A stretch of 64,000 nucleotides of DNA from an uncultured Clostridia bacterium (GCA_937981575.1 CALJNR010000002.1:1-64000); one strand, 5' to 3'; shown: positions 8,351 through 17,725, counted from the first letter of the stretch. The notes: a model not told the origin generated them from the sequence alone. Program-made: numbers and translations.

Positions 8351-8786
8351 CAGTATATGTAGGGTAATTTAAGATATTTATAATAGATTCATAAGGCGTT
8401 TTGTCTATATTATTAAAGTCGTTTTAAATAATGCTGGAGATTGGCCGCTGGCTATTTGAACATCTTTGTACTGTGAAGACACTTGAAATATATCATTTCT
8501 ATCATTTGCATTTCTAAAGACGATATTAGAAGTAGAATGTTCGGAAAATGAAGAAGGGTTTATAGGAATAATGATTCATACAGGTGCAGGCATTTGTGCA
8601 ATCGAATAGGAAAGTACTTTATCACATAGCGAAAGAATTCAATAAAAAAGATAGGCATTTTGTGTAAAAAGGTGATATAATTATTCAAAAAATTAAAATT
8701 AATTTTTAATAGTTTGCAAATAAGCTGCCTGAGATGTATTGCAGCATAGGGAAGCACAAAGGAAAAAGTAATAGTGGGAGAAGAAT
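8351..8786. other. 436-bp intergenic region without recognised gene
   Basis: No ORF with a ribosome binding site is visible. A TATAAT hexamer preceded by a weak -35 lies at about 8675-8680 and may drive the DUF2262 gene. A short open frame (about 8494-8609, ending EGFIGIMIHTGAGICAIE) lacks a start and may be a gene remnant. Confidence 0.4.
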
Positions 8787-9200
8787 ATGGATTTATACGA
8801 ACTAGTATTTAATACGAGATATCGTGAATTTGAAGGCCTGGTAGAAATAGACAGTCAAAAAGTTAATGTATCAGTTTCATATCGCAGTGAAGAAGATATT
8901 GAGGCTGCTTATGCCATTGCTAATAGAGTATTAAGTTGGTTTGGTAAGCATAAATCTAGGGTGCGTGAATATGCAGCGAATCGAGACTTATTAGATCTTA
9001 AAAATACATCATGGCTTGAGGAGGAAGAAGAGGAGCTTACTGCAGAAGCATTTAGGAATAAGATTGTGCTTGAAAGTATTATGATAAATGCTGATGCAAG
9101 TTTTTATGTATGGTATGGCGATGGGGGAATCTTTTGGGGACATGGAATACGAGTCAGCATTTCACCGGCTTTTAGACTGGTTGAAGCTGAGATGATGTAA
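8787..9200 (+). CDS. DUF2262 domain-containing protein
   Basis: 137 residues. The pattern fits DUF2262: an N-terminal FEGLVEIDSQKVNVSVSY strand pair, the YAANRDLLDLKNTSWLEEEEE centre, and the C-terminal WYGDGGIFWGHGIRVSISP block (D-G-x-x-F-W-G-H). It is a soluble, acidic protein with no known function. A GGGAG site lies upstream of the ATG. It is followed after 35 bp by the racemase homologue on the same strand. Confidence 0.75.
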   Translation: MDLYELVFNTRYREFEGLVEIDSQKVNVSVSYRSEEDIEAAYAIANRVLSWFGKHKSRVREYAANRDLLDLKNTSWLEEEEEELTAEAFRNKIVLESIMINADASFYVWYGDGGIFWGHGIRVSISPAFRLVEAEMM

Positions 9201-9235
9201 GATAATTTGATTGATGAGTTAAAGGTGGAATGATG

Positions 9236-9925
9236 ATGAAAACAATAGGTCTTATTGGTGGAATGAGCTGGGAATCAACAGCAGAGTATTATAAGATCAT
9301 TAATACTTATATTAAAAATACTTTAGGCGGGCTTCACAGTGCAAAATGTGTTCTTTTTAGTGTCGACTTTGATGAAATTGAAACCTGTCAGGTACAGGGG
9401 GATTGGGAAAAATCAGGACGTCTATTAGGAGAAGCAGCACGCTCTTTAGAAAGTGCAGGTGCTGATTTTATTATCTTATGTACAAATACAATGCACAAAA
9501 ATGCAGAAGCAATACGCCAGGCTGTCAGTATACCGTTTCTTCATATTGCAGAGATTACTGCGCAGGCTATCTTGAAAGACGGAAAGCGAAGGGTAGGATT
9601 ACTAGGCACCAAATATACGATGGAAGAAGATTTCTATAAAGCTCAGCTTATCCAGCGGGGATTAGAAGTTATTATACCGGAAAAAGAGGAAAGAGACTTT
9701 ATTAATCGCGTTATTTTTGAAGAATTATGTTTAGGGAAGATTAAAGCAACATCTAAAGAGAGATATTTGAAAGTAGTAGATCTTTTCAAGAGCCAGGGGG
9801 TGGAAGCTGTTATTCTAGGCTGTACAGAAATTGGTATGCTTATAAAGTCAGAAGACAGCAGCCTGCCTTTTTATGACACCGCTTTTATTCATGCAGAAGA
9901 GGCTGCAAAATATGCACTGGGCTAA
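9236..9925 (+). CDS. Aspartate/glutamate racemase family protein
   Basis: 230 residues from the third of three consecutive ATGs (9230, 9233, 9236). Only the third has proper spacing (6 nt) from AAAGGTGG. Family features are the N-terminal TIGLIGGMSWESTAEYY, a first catalytic cysteine in LCTNTMHK (near residue 82) and the second in LGCTEIGML (near 195), so both cysteines of the PLP-independent racemase mechanism are present. The GMSWEST form is typical of aspartate racemase-like proteins. D-aspartate formation or a related amino-acid role is plausible. Confidence 0.88.
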   Translation: MKTIGLIGGMSWESTAEYYKIINTYIKNTLGGLHSAKCVLFSVDFDEIETCQVQGDWEKSGRLLGEAARSLESAGADFIILCTNTMHKNAEAIRQAVSIPFLHIAEITAQAILKDGKRRVGLLGTKYTMEEDFYKAQLIQRGLEVIIPEKEERDFINRVIFEELCLGKIKATSKERYLKVVDLFKSQGVEAVILGCTEIGMLIKSEDSSLPFYDTAFIHAEEAAKYALG

Positions 9926-9965
9926 TTAACAGTATTTTATTAAACACGAAGAGAGGAGATGGAAT

Positions 9966-10322
9966 ATGGACAATACATTTGTAGAAATCTGCCTTTATGA
10001 GGTGAAGCCTGAAAAAGCAGATGAATTTGAGACATTACTAATAGAAGTTGCTGATCATTACAAAAGGCTTCCTGGAGTAAAAGATGTAAGATATATGAAA
10101 CGAACGCACAGGCAAAAAGACTTTAATGCTGCCAAAAACGGGGAATCACCCATAAGACTGACAAAGATTATTAAGGCTGTTACTTATGTCTTATATTGGG
10201 AGTTAGAAGATGAAAAGGCCCATGGGCAAGCAACCAAGTATGGGATCGAACACTTTTATAAAAGATTCAATAGATGCCTGATTACAATGCCAAAGATAAT
10301 CTTAGGGGACAAGTTAATATAA
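9966..10322 (+). CDS. Dimeric alpha/beta-barrel (ABM-like) protein
   Basis: 118 residues with the shape of an antibiotic-biosynthesis-monooxygenase-like ferredoxin fold: an N-terminal strand FVEICLYEVKPEKADEFETL, a helix, then GVKDVRYMKR, and later VTYVLYWELEDEKAHGQATK. Such proteins are small dimers with varied roles, including heme or quinone handling. No catalytic residues can be assigned. GAGGAG precedes the ATG. It follows the racemase gene by 40 bp and could share its transcript. Confidence 0.6.
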   Translation: MDNTFVEICLYEVKPEKADEFETLLIEVADHYKRLPGVKDVRYMKRTHRQKDFNAAKNGESPIRLTKIIKAVTYVLYWELEDEKAHGQATKYGIEHFYKRFNRCLITMPKIILGDKLI

Positions 10323-10458
10323 TACATTCAAGCTTTTAAAACATAAACAAGGATAGTGTGTTGATTTTAATTGGCATAAAGAATGGATAACAAATTTCTA
10401 TATTAAATGTTGCGAAGAGGACAATAAAAAGGGGTAAAATGAGTAAAGGAGAATAACC

Positions 10459-11040
10459 GTGGGGAGAAATATTTATATTAAAAATTCACGATTTGTTTTA
10501 AGAGAATGGCAGAAAGAAGATGAGGAGGAACTGGCAGAACTTGCAAATAACAAAAAGATTTATGACAATTTAAGAGATGCATTTCCACATCCTTATACCA
10601 AAGAGGATGCTAAGGCTTATATTGCAATGATGTCTGCAAATAAAAAAGATGTAGGTTTAGCGATAGAGATTGATGGCAAATTAGCTGGAAGCATTGGAGC
10701 TTTTTTTAAGGAAGATGTCTATAGAAAAAGTGCCGAAATAGGATATTATCTGGGAGAAGCCTATTGGGGGAAAGGCATAATGACAGAGGCAGTCAAAGTG
10801 CTTACAGCTTATGTTTTTGCGAACTATGATATTAATAGAATATATGCAGAGCCTTTTGCACGCAACATAGGGTCAAGGCGTACGCTTGAAAAGGCAGGAT
10901 TCATACTAGAAGGCGTACTGAAGCAGAGTGTGATTAAGAACAATATTTTCGAAGACAGTTGTATATATGCTCTTCTTAATCTGCAGTATAGTACGACAGA
11001 CATAAAGAATCAGAGGGAATGCTCTAAGCTTACTTGCTGA
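10459..11040 (+). CDS. GNAT N-acetyltransferase, RimJ/RimL type
   Basis: 193 residues starting at GTG, supported by AAAGGAG 7 nt upstream. It begins with SRFVLREWQKEDEEELAELA, has the acetyl-CoA loop IGYYLGEAYWGKGIMTEAV (near residues 93-111) and the NIGSRRTLEKAGFILEGVLK block typical of RimJ/RimL proteins. The substrate is unknown. The C-terminal 15 residues are polar and probably disordered. Confidence 0.88.
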   Translation: MGRNIYIKNSRFVLREWQKEDEEELAELANNKKIYDNLRDAFPHPYTKEDAKAYIAMMSANKKDVGLAIEIDGKLAGSIGAFFKEDVYRKSAEIGYYLGEAYWGKGIMTEAVKVLTAYVFANYDINRIYAEPFARNIGSRRTLEKAGFILEGVLKQSVIKNNIFEDSCIYALLNLQYSTTDIKNQRECSKLTC

Positions 11041-11157
11041 TTATGGAGGAGATCAATCAGGATAAGAATATCTATAGTTCAGGTATAAAAAATAAATAAT
11101 GGTAAAATATAGTGATAAGGTAAACAAAAGCTAAATAGTATGAGATGAGGTGAGCAT

Positions 11158-12459
11158 GTGAAAAGCAAGTATGATAAGTGGCTAAGTCATGAAATGAAGA
11201 TGTGGCAGGAGAATGGACTAATTGATGCTGAAACAGCAACCAAAATAAATAGTTACTATTTAAATAAAGAAAGACATGGCTCTATTCATCTAGGAGCTAT
11301 ACTTGGAGTTCTTGGCTTTATACTTATTGGACTAGGGATTGTTTTGATACTTGCAAAGAACTGGGATTTTTTTCCGCGGGGCGTAAAAGTACTGATTTCT
11401 CTTCTCCCATTTCTCACGGGAAGCTTTGCGGGTATGATTATCCTCAAAAGGCGTATTGAGGGATGGATACTAGAAGCTATTTCAATTTTTACAACGATAG
11501 GTATTTTGACAGCTATTGTAATGAGCGGACAAATTTATCATATTATAACCGATGAATGGCTTCTCTTTTTAATTGCATGTCTTTTGAGTCTGCCGCTCAT
11601 TTATTTATATGATTCGTTATTAACCTTAGGGGCCTATCTGATTCTTGCCAGTATGTGCCTATTTATGTCAGATTTAACTATTTTATGGGTCAGATTTGGT
11701 TTTAGTATCATTTTAATTGGCCTATGTGTTCCCTATGCAATGAAGCATTATCGAAAAGATAAGCTAAGCCTCATTACGGGTTGGAATCAGGCTTTTATTG
11801 CCACTTCTGGGATGGTATTCATTTTATCACTGGCAGAAACTGGAGCGGTCCTTAGAGAACTTTATCTTATATATTTTATTCTCCTTATGGGAATAGATAA
11901 GATCCTTTATCAGCATGAAAGTTTTCCTAGAGTAAGGATTCTTTCGATACTTGGACACATAGGATTTTATATCACATTATTTATCTGTACATTTAAAGAA
12001 TTTTGGTATTACTTCTATTTGTCAGAAGTTGGCTGGCAGTATGAAGGCATTATTATTGTTTTTTGGCTGGCAGCTCTTTTAACAGCCATATGGCCTGTTT
12101 TAAGAAAGTGTGATTTTGATAAAAAGGATATACTCTATCTTTTAGCAGCAGCGATAGTGATTGTTTTTAGATGGACGGGTCTGTTAGATACAGATGCATC
12201 AGTAATTATTACCATTTTATTTAACATCATTTTTATAATCCTTTCTCTCATGATGGTCAGAGAAGGGATTGTGGGCAGCAATATGGGACACATGAATATT
12301 GGCCTTCTTTTATTAACTGCACTTATTATTGCAAGATTTTTTGACAGTGAATTTTCGTTTTTAGTTAAGGGTATTGTATTTATTTTATGCGGCACTATAT
12401 TTTTACTCACCAATCTTTATCTCATTAAAAGGCGGATAAGGGAGGCGGATCATGTTTAG
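11158..12459 (+). CDS. DUF2157 domain-containing membrane protein
   Basis: 433 residues, apparently starting at GTG with AGGTGAG just upstream. The N-terminal 40 residues are soluble (WQENGLIDAETATKINSYY), as in DUF2157. They are followed by about 12-14 hydrophobic helices from GAILGVLGFILIGLGIVLIL onward. The gene overlaps the next by 8 bp; DUF2157 and GDYXXLXY genes are commonly paired, suggesting a shared membrane complex of unknown function. Confidence 0.85.
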   Translation: MKSKYDKWLSHEMKMWQENGLIDAETATKINSYYLNKERHGSIHLGAILGVLGFILIGLGIVLILAKNWDFFPRGVKVLISLLPFLTGSFAGMIILKRRIEGWILEAISIFTTIGILTAIVMSGQIYHIITDEWLLFLIACLLSLPLIYLYDSLLTLGAYLILASMCLFMSDLTILWVRFGFSIILIGLCVPYAMKHYRKDKLSLITGWNQAFIATSGMVFILSLAETGAVLRELYLIYFILLMGIDKILYQHESFPRVRILSILGHIGFYITLFICTFKEFWYYFYLSEVGWQYEGIIIVFWLAALLTAIWPVLRKCDFDKKDILYLLAAAIVIVFRWTGLLDTDASVIITILFNIIFIILSLMMVREGIVGSNMGHMNIGLLLLTALIIARFFDSEFSFLVKGIVFILCGTIFLLTNLYLIKRRIREADHV

Positions 12460-12967
12460 AGATAATAAACGCTTTCAGCTTTTGATCATTGTCTTTCTCA
12501 TGCAGTTTTTTACTGTACTGTATATCAGTTTGTCTTATGAACTTGTAGCACTTTCAGGAAACGCTTATCGGTTCAAGATAGAAGGATACGATCCGATTGA
12601 TCCCCTAAGAGGCAGATATCTTGCGTATATGATTAATACTGAAACGGTAACAGACGATCTTGGTGAATATAGAGGAGAATGCTATATTACTATAGGTGAA
12701 GACGAAAATGGATATGCATATTTAGATAAAGCCTTCAAAGAAAGGCCTCAAGAAGCAGATTATATCACCGCTGAGAGGTACGGCTCTGAATACTATGAAA
12801 CACCTTTTCAAAAGTATTATGTCAATGAGGCCATTGCACAAAAGGCAGAAGAACTCCTAAGAAGTAATCTTAGTGATAGTTATGTGGTTATTAAAGTAAA
12901 CAGTGGAAAAAGTATAGTAGAAGGGCTTTATATAGGGGATAAACATATAGATAACTATTTTGAATAA
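12452..12967 (+). CDS. GDYXXLXY domain-containing protein
   Basis: 171 residues. An N-terminal membrane anchor (residues 9-29) precedes an extracytoplasmic domain with YDPIDPLRGRYLAYMINTET, a variant of the D-P-x-x-P-L-R-G-D-Y-x-x-L-x-Y family motif with Arg in place of Asp before Tyr and Ala where Leu is common. The second family block appears near YVVIKVNSGKSIVEGLYIGD. Translation is probably coupled to the DUF2157 gene through the 8-bp overlap. Confidence 0.85.
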   Translation: MFRDNKRFQLLIIVFLMQFFTVLYISLSYELVALSGNAYRFKIEGYDPIDPLRGRYLAYMINTETVTDDLGEYRGECYITIGEDENGYAYLDKAFKERPQEADYITAERYGSEYYETPFQKYYVNEAIAQKAEELLRSNLSDSYVVIKVNSGKSIVEGLYIGDKHIDNYFE

Positions 12968-12995
12968 GTCAGTATCTTATATTCATACTATTACA

Positions 12996-13036
12996 AAGTG
13001 AAAAGGCCTGTGAACTTAGGCCTATTCACTTTTTTA
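12996..13036 (+). terminator. Intrinsic terminator after DUF2157/GDYXXLXY pair
   Basis: Arms around AAGTGAA-AAGGCCT (12996-13009) and AGGCCT-A-TTCACTT (13018-13031) are followed by a T-run. Confidence 0.8.
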
Positions 13037-13126
13037 TTTACCGTTTAGTTTATGTTGTTTAAATATTTAAAAAATGTGTCATTGTGCCGATATAAAAAAG
13101 AGTGAACAATGATAAGGGGAATAAAA

Positions 13127-14425
13127 ATGAAACATCCATTTGCCAAAGAGCCTATAGAAAAAAAATATACCTATGTTTTAGGCATTGCCATGGTTGCATT
13201 TGAAAATGGTAAAATAGATTCAAAGCAGAAAATCTATTTAAATAAGCTTATACAAGATATCGAGCTTACAAATCAGGATTTAGACAGTATATTAAAGCTG
13301 GCAAGGCAGTATCAGATAATCAAAAATAAAGTTGTCAGTGTTTTAGATACCCCGCAAAAGAAATACTGTTTTCTTATGGAGCTTTATAGTATGTTTCACT
13401 GCACGAAAGAAGAGCCTTATCAGTGGATGGATGGTATTGAACAATTTACGAGACTTCTTGATATTACTGAAACAGAACATAACAGAATTAAGCAATCTTA
13501 CAAGATGATAGAACATAAGAATAAAAAGTACTTTGAAAATATAGATAGGAAATACGATGATGAGGAACATTTTTTAGGAAATCTGACAACTGATAAACGC
13601 CTAGAAGAAACAAGCATTACAGAGATTAAGGAAGTGACTCTCGAAAAAGGGGACACGCTCCATATTACTAAGGATTGCAAGATAACGGAGATTATCAGAG
13701 TACTAGAAGGTGCAAGTCTAAGTTTTGAAGATGTCCAAGTAGAAATGCATGCCCCGATTCAAGTTAAAGGAGGAAGGCTGTCTATAAAAAATACTTTATT
13801 TAAATGCAGCGGCATGCTGAAAAATACTATGTTTGTTGTAGAGCATACAAATGTCAGTATTACAAATAGCAGTTTTGATGGCAATAGCACAACGAGTATA
13901 TGGTGTCAGACCGGAGGGGAACTTTTAGTAGCTGACAGTATTTTTACACAAACTGCTTACAGACCGGCGATTGCTCTTTGGGATTGCCCAGCAAGTATTA
14001 AAGACAGCATGTTTAGAGAGTGCAAGGCAGAAAATAGCAGCGGTGGAGCCATTTATACGAACAGCAATATTGAGGTAACAGGCTGTCAGTTTGAAGCTTG
14101 TAGTGCTTATAAAGGGGCTGTGCTCTATAGATTTGCAGCAATCATACCATGGGTTGGAGATTTTAAGGAGCAGAATAGTTGTACCAAGGGCAAAGCTGAG
14201 AAAGATAATGGGATGGTTAAAATATTTGGGAAAAGAGTAAGTTATATTCCTATCCCAAAAAGTTTTAAACGAATTAGTTATCCTGTTGTTTTGAAGAATA
14301 ATCATTTCGTAGACTGTAAGGGATACAGAATGGGAGTTATCTGTGCTTACAAATCTCAGGTGGTTATTAATGAAAAAAACACCTTTGATAAGTGTGACGG
14401 ACAAGAGATTTGCTATTATGAATAG
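13127..14425 (+). CDS. TerB-like plus right-handed beta-helix protein
   Basis: 432 residues from the ATG at 13127, chosen because AGGGG lies 7 nt upstream; the ATG at 13109 has a poor site. Residues about 5-130 are helical and TerB-like (YVLGIAMVAFENGKIDSKQK, then DIELTNQDLDSILKLARQ). Residues about 180-430 look like a parallel beta-helix, with repeated inward-facing patterns such as SITNSSFDGNSTTSIW and IYTNSNIEVTGCQFEACSA. There is no signal peptide, so it should be cytoplasmic, unlike most beta-helix enzymes. I do not recognise this architecture as a characterised family. Confidence 0.7.
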   Translation: MKHPFAKEPIEKKYTYVLGIAMVAFENGKIDSKQKIYLNKLIQDIELTNQDLDSILKLARQYQIIKNKVVSVLDTPQKKYCFLMELYSMFHCTKEEPYQWMDGIEQFTRLLDITETEHNRIKQSYKMIEHKNKKYFENIDRKYDDEEHFLGNLTTDKRLEETSITEIKEVTLEKGDTLHITKDCKITEIIRVLEGASLSFEDVQVEMHAPIQVKGGRLSIKNTLFKCSGMLKNTMFVVEHTNVSITNSSFDGNSTTSIWCQTGGELLVADSIFTQTAYRPAIALWDCPASIKDSMFRECKAENSSGGAIYTNSNIEVTGCQFEACSAYKGAVLYRFAAIIPWVGDFKEQNSCTKGKAEKDNGMVKIFGKRVSYIPIPKSFKRISYPVVLKNNHFVDCKGYRMGVICAYKSQVVINEKNTFDKCDGQEICYYE

Positions 14426-14504
14426 ACTAGTTTTATAAATCTGATTTACAAGCAGTAGAAATAAAGATTAATGCAAAATGCCTTGATAATCAAAGTATAA
14501 GTTC

Positions 14505-14556
14505 AAAAAGAGTACATAGCAGCCATAAGGAAAAGACTGTTTAGTGTACTCTTTTT
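14505..14556. terminator. Bidirectional terminator between convergent genes
   Basis: AAAAAGAGTACA (14505-14516) pairs with TGTACTCTTTTT (14545-14556); A/T runs flank both sides. It serves the beta-helix gene and feoB. Confidence 0.75.
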
Positions 14557-14589
14557 TTTGTTTCCATTTCATGAATTTGTATTTGGTGC

Positions 14590-16737
14590 CTAAACTATAC
14601 CAATAAGCCTTGCACCTTGAGCGACAATAAAGCATACCACTATACCAGTAACTGTTGGAACTATAAAGGATAGCCATGTCCATTTCAGACTTTGAGTTTC
14701 TTTTCGAATAGTCCAAAGGGTTGTACCGCAGGGCCAGTGATTGAGGGCAAAAAGCATGGTGCAGACAGCTGTGAGAGGGGTCCAGCCATTATTTACAAAA
14801 AGCTGTTTCATTTGATTCAGACTTCCCAGTTCTAGTAAAGCACCTTTTGACATATAGCCCATAATTAAAATAGGAATAACAATTTCATTGGCAGGTAGAC
14901 CTAGTATAAAGGCCATTAGTATATAGCCATCAAGCCCTATTAATTTCGCAAAGGGGTCTAAAAACAAGGCACAGTGAGTTAAAATACTGGCATCACCAAT
15001 TATGATATTTGCCATAAGCCAAATAACAAGTCCAGCTGGGGCAGCAACTGCAGCTGCACGGCCAAGAACAAATAAAGTGCGGTCAAAAATTGAATGAATA
15101 ATAATTCTTCCAACCTGTGGTTTTCTATAAGGGGGAAGTTCCAAAGTAAATGAAGAAGGAAGTCCTTTTAAGAGTGTTTTAGATAAAAGCTTTGAAATGA
15201 AAAGTGTAATCACAATTCCTAAAACAATTGTTCCAAGCACAGCTAAAGTAGCTATAACAGAACTAAACCCTCCGGCAGCTCCTGCAATAAAAATAGTAGA
15301 AAGTGCTATAAGGGTAGGAAAACGGCCATTGCAGGGAACAAAGTTATTAGTTATCGTCGCAATAAGCCGCTCTCTGGGTGAATCAATAATACGGCAGGCA
15401 ACAACCCCAGCGGCATTGCAGCCAAACCCCATACACATTGTCAGTGCCTGTTTACCATGAGCACATGCTTTTTTGAAAAAATGATCCAGATTAAAGGCCA
15501 CTCGAGGAAGATAGCCTAAGTCTTCAAGCAGTGTAAAGAGTGGAAAGAAAATCGCCATTGGAGGAAGCATGACAGAAACTACCCAAGCGAGTGTACGATA
15601 CATGCCAAGGACTAAAATACCGTGAACCCAATCTGGAGCCCCGATCCAAATAAACAAAGCAGTAAGATGATCTTCAATCCAGAACAAACCGTTAGCCAGT
15701 AAGGCTGAAGGAATATTAGAACCTTCTATGGTAAGCCAAAAAATGATACCTAAAAGACCTAACATAATGGGAATACCAAAAGTTCTTGATGTCAAATAAC
15801 TGTCAATTTTACGGTCTAGCTGGTTATACATTTTATTTTCATAAGTAACGACTTGAGAACTAATGGTTTCTGCTGTTTTAACAATATCAGATACAATATA
15901 GTCCCTTAAATCATTAATATCAATGTTTGTTTCCTTAAAAATAATCTGTGCATCGCTAAGTTTATTCTGAAGCAGTTCATCTTTTCGTAAATCAAATTTA
16001 AGATAATCATTCATGGATTCAAGCAGCATATCATCGCCATCCACTAATCGAAGGGCTGCCCATTCGTAGTTTAATTTATTTCCCACTATGCGTTTCATCT
16101 CCAGCTCTATTTCTTGAATAGTTTTCTTCAATTGATGGTTATATTTTATTTTTACTGGTTCAGAATTAATCTCACCTTGTGCAACTTTTCTGACGGCTTC
16201 TTTCAGATCATCCAGCCCTTTGCCATTCCGTGCTGAAGTCCCTATTACGGGAACGCCTAAATGTTTAGATAATTTTTTGAGATCCACGTTTATTTTCTTG
16301 CGTCGTGCTTCATCCAGCAAGTTAACACAGACAACAACTTTATCCGTAATTTCTAAGATTTGGAGCGCAAGATTAAGATTGCGTTCTAAGCAAGTAGCAT
16401 CTAAAACGACAACTGTTGCATGTGGGTTGCCAAAAAGAATAAAGTCTCTTGCGACTTGCTCTTCCACGGAACTTGCAAGCAAAGAATAAGTACCAGGCAG
16501 ATCCACTAATATATATTTTTTATCTTCATATGTATATTTTCCCTGAGCGTTGGTAACTGTTTTTCCAGGCCAATTTCCTGTATGTTGGTTAAGCCCTGTA
16601 AGGCTGTTGAAGACTGTACTTTTGCCTGTATTTGGATTCCCAGCCAGGGCAATGATAATGTCATCGGGTGATTCAAGCTGGACTTCAAACATTTCTTTTA
16701 ATGCACCTGTTCCGGTGGATTGGTTGGTTAAACCCAT
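14590..16737 (-). CDS. feoB: Ferrous iron transport protein B
   Basis: 715 residues, full FeoB length. The N-terminal G domain has G1 GNPNTGKS (33-40), G3 DLPG (80-83) and G4 NLLD (140-143). A GDI-like helical linker (about 190-300) leads to the membrane part with Gate motifs MGFGCNAAGV and VPCNGRFPTL, whose cysteines are thought to line the Fe(II) path, and several further helices. It imports Fe(II) across the membrane and fits an anaerobe. It lies 38 bp downstream of feoA on the same strand. No FeoC-like protein follows. Confidence 0.97.
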   Translation of the reverse strand: MGLTNQSTGTGALKEMFEVQLESPDDIIIALAGNPNTGKSTVFNSLTGLNQHTGNWPGKTVTNAQGKYTYEDKKYILVDLPGTYSLLASSVEEQVARDFILFGNPHATVVVLDATCLERNLNLALQILEITDKVVVCVNLLDEARRKKINVDLKKLSKHLGVPVIGTSARNGKGLDDLKEAVRKVAQGEINSEPVKIKYNHQLKKTIQEIELEMKRIVGNKLNYEWAALRLVDGDDMLLESMNDYLKFDLRKDELLQNKLSDAQIIFKETNIDINDLRDYIVSDIVKTAETISSQVVTYENKMYNQLDRKIDSYLTSRTFGIPIMLGLLGIIFWLTIEGSNIPSALLANGLFWIEDHLTALFIWIGAPDWVHGILVLGMYRTLAWVVSVMLPPMAIFFPLFTLLEDLGYLPRVAFNLDHFFKKACAHGKQALTMCMGFGCNAAGVVACRIIDSPRERLIATITNNFVPCNGRFPTLIALSTIFIAGAAGGFSSVIATLAVLGTIVLGIVITLFISKLLSKTLLKGLPSSFTLELPPYRKPQVGRIIIHSIFDRTLFVLGRAAAVAAPAGLVIWLMANIIIGDASILTHCALFLDPFAKLIGLDGYILMAFILGLPANEIVIPILIMGYMSKGALLELGSLNQMKQLFVNNGWTPLTAVCTMLFALNHWPCGTTLWTIRKETQSLKWTWLSFIVPTVTGIVVCFIVAQGARLIGIV

Positions 16738-16775
16738 AATATACCCCCTTTATTTATCTGCTTTGTGACTAAGTA

Positions 16776-17015
16776 CTAGAGCGATTCAACTAAAATTTTA
16801 CAGGACTCTTCTTGTCGGAGGGCAATAACAGCTCCTCGGATTGCATAGGATATTGGATCGCCGGCTGGACTTTCTTTTAAAGGCTTTATTGTGGTATCTA
16901 TAATAATACCAAGGTCAAGAAGTCTTCTTCGACAGCAGCCATTGGCAGTTAATTTTTTCACTTTTCCGCTATGTCCAATAGGAAGTTCATGAAGCGGGAT
17001 TAAATTTATATTCAT
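16776..17015 (-). CDS. feoA: Ferrous iron transport protein A
   Basis: 79-residue SH3-like protein: LIPLHELPIGHSGKVKKLTA, then a CCRRRLLDLGIIIDTTIKPL segment and the GDPISYAIRGAVIALRQEE block, the standard FeoA layout. It supports FeoB in Fe(II) uptake. AAGGAG precedes the ATG. It starts the feoAB operon and is divergent from the DtxR-type regulator, with a candidate operator in the shared region. Confidence 0.95.
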   Translation of the reverse strand: MNINLIPLHELPIGHSGKVKKLTANGCCRRRLLDLGIIIDTTIKPLKESPAGDPISYAIRGAVIALRQEESCKILVESL

Positions 17016-17054
17016 AAAGATCTCCTTTATTATTATTTTTTCTATTTCAAGTTC

Positions 17055-17078
17055 ATAAGTTAGTCATAGGAAACTTAT
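17055..17078. promoter_or_regulatory. Candidate DtxR-type operator between feoA and regulator
   Basis: An inverted repeat ATAAGTT (17055-17061) and AACTTAT (17072-17078) with a 10-nt centre lies in the divergent region. Position fits autoregulation and feo control. It resembles DtxR sites only loosely, so binding is inferred. Confidence 0.4.
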
Positions 17079-17166
17079 TTGATAAAGCTAATAATTACTA
17101 TATGCATCAGTACTTGTACCTGGAGCATGTATCGAGAAAATTAAAAGTTAAAGGGAGGCGGAGAGC

Positions 17167-17658
17167 CTGGAAAGACAAAAAGAATTTCATACGGTACGAG
17201 GCTACCAAATACTAAATGCAGAGCAGCAGTTACTCACTTCAAGTATGGAAGATTACTTAGAAATGATTTATCGGATCTGCAGGGAAGATGGATATATCCG
17301 TGTTAATCAGCTGGCACTAAGACTCAATGTAAGACCTTCTTCTACAACTAAGACTGTTCAAAAGCTTAAAGAGCTGGGGCTTATTGAGTATCAAAAATAT
17401 ACTGCTATTAAGCTTACTGAAGAGGGAGAAGTAATAGGGGAATTTCTTTTGAAAAGACATGAAATTATAGAGGAGTTTTTGAAGAAATTAGGCATTCAGG
17501 AAACGTTATTAAAAGATACAGAAATGATTGAGCATGATGTAAGCCTAAATACAGTTAAAAGTCTTAAGCTGTTTAATCAATTTTTAAATGATAATCCTGA
17601 TGTCGTGCTGCGCTATGAAAGTTTTAAAAAAGCATTTTACAAAGATGACAGCCTATGA
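17167..17658 (+). CDS. DtxR/MntR-family metal-dependent regulator, probable CTG start
   Basis: 163 residues if started at CTG 17167. The nearest ATG (17245) would remove 26 residues including FHTVRGYQILNAEQQLLTSS, a segment that directly precedes the conserved SMEDYLEMIYR and appears in related regulators. The open frame begins at 17152, so CTG, with GGAGG (17154-17158) 8 nt upstream, is the only plausible start. The winged helix spans IRVNQLALRLNVRPSSTTKT; the dimerisation and metal-binding helices follow with HEIIEEFLKKLGI and EHDVS. The C-terminal SH3 domain is absent, as in MntR-type proteins. It probably represses feoAB with Fe(II) or Mn(II). Confidence 0.82.
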   Translation: MERQKEFHTVRGYQILNAEQQLLTSSMEDYLEMIYRICREDGYIRVNQLALRLNVRPSSTTKTVQKLKELGLIEYQKYTAIKLTEEGEVIGEFLLKRHEIIEEFLKKLGIQETLLKDTEMIEHDVSLNTVKSLKLFNQFLNDNPDVVLRYESFKKAFYKDDSL

Positions 17659-17725
17659 AGGAAGCAATTTGTTGGTAGTTTATTAAAAGAGTTAGTAGTT
17701 ATTAGAAATCTTTCTCAGAAGAGTT

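Noticed and set aside
8494-8609. Short open frame ending EGFIGIMIHTGAGICAIE
   Set aside because: No start codon or RBS and no recognised family; may be a gene remnant but cannot be supported.
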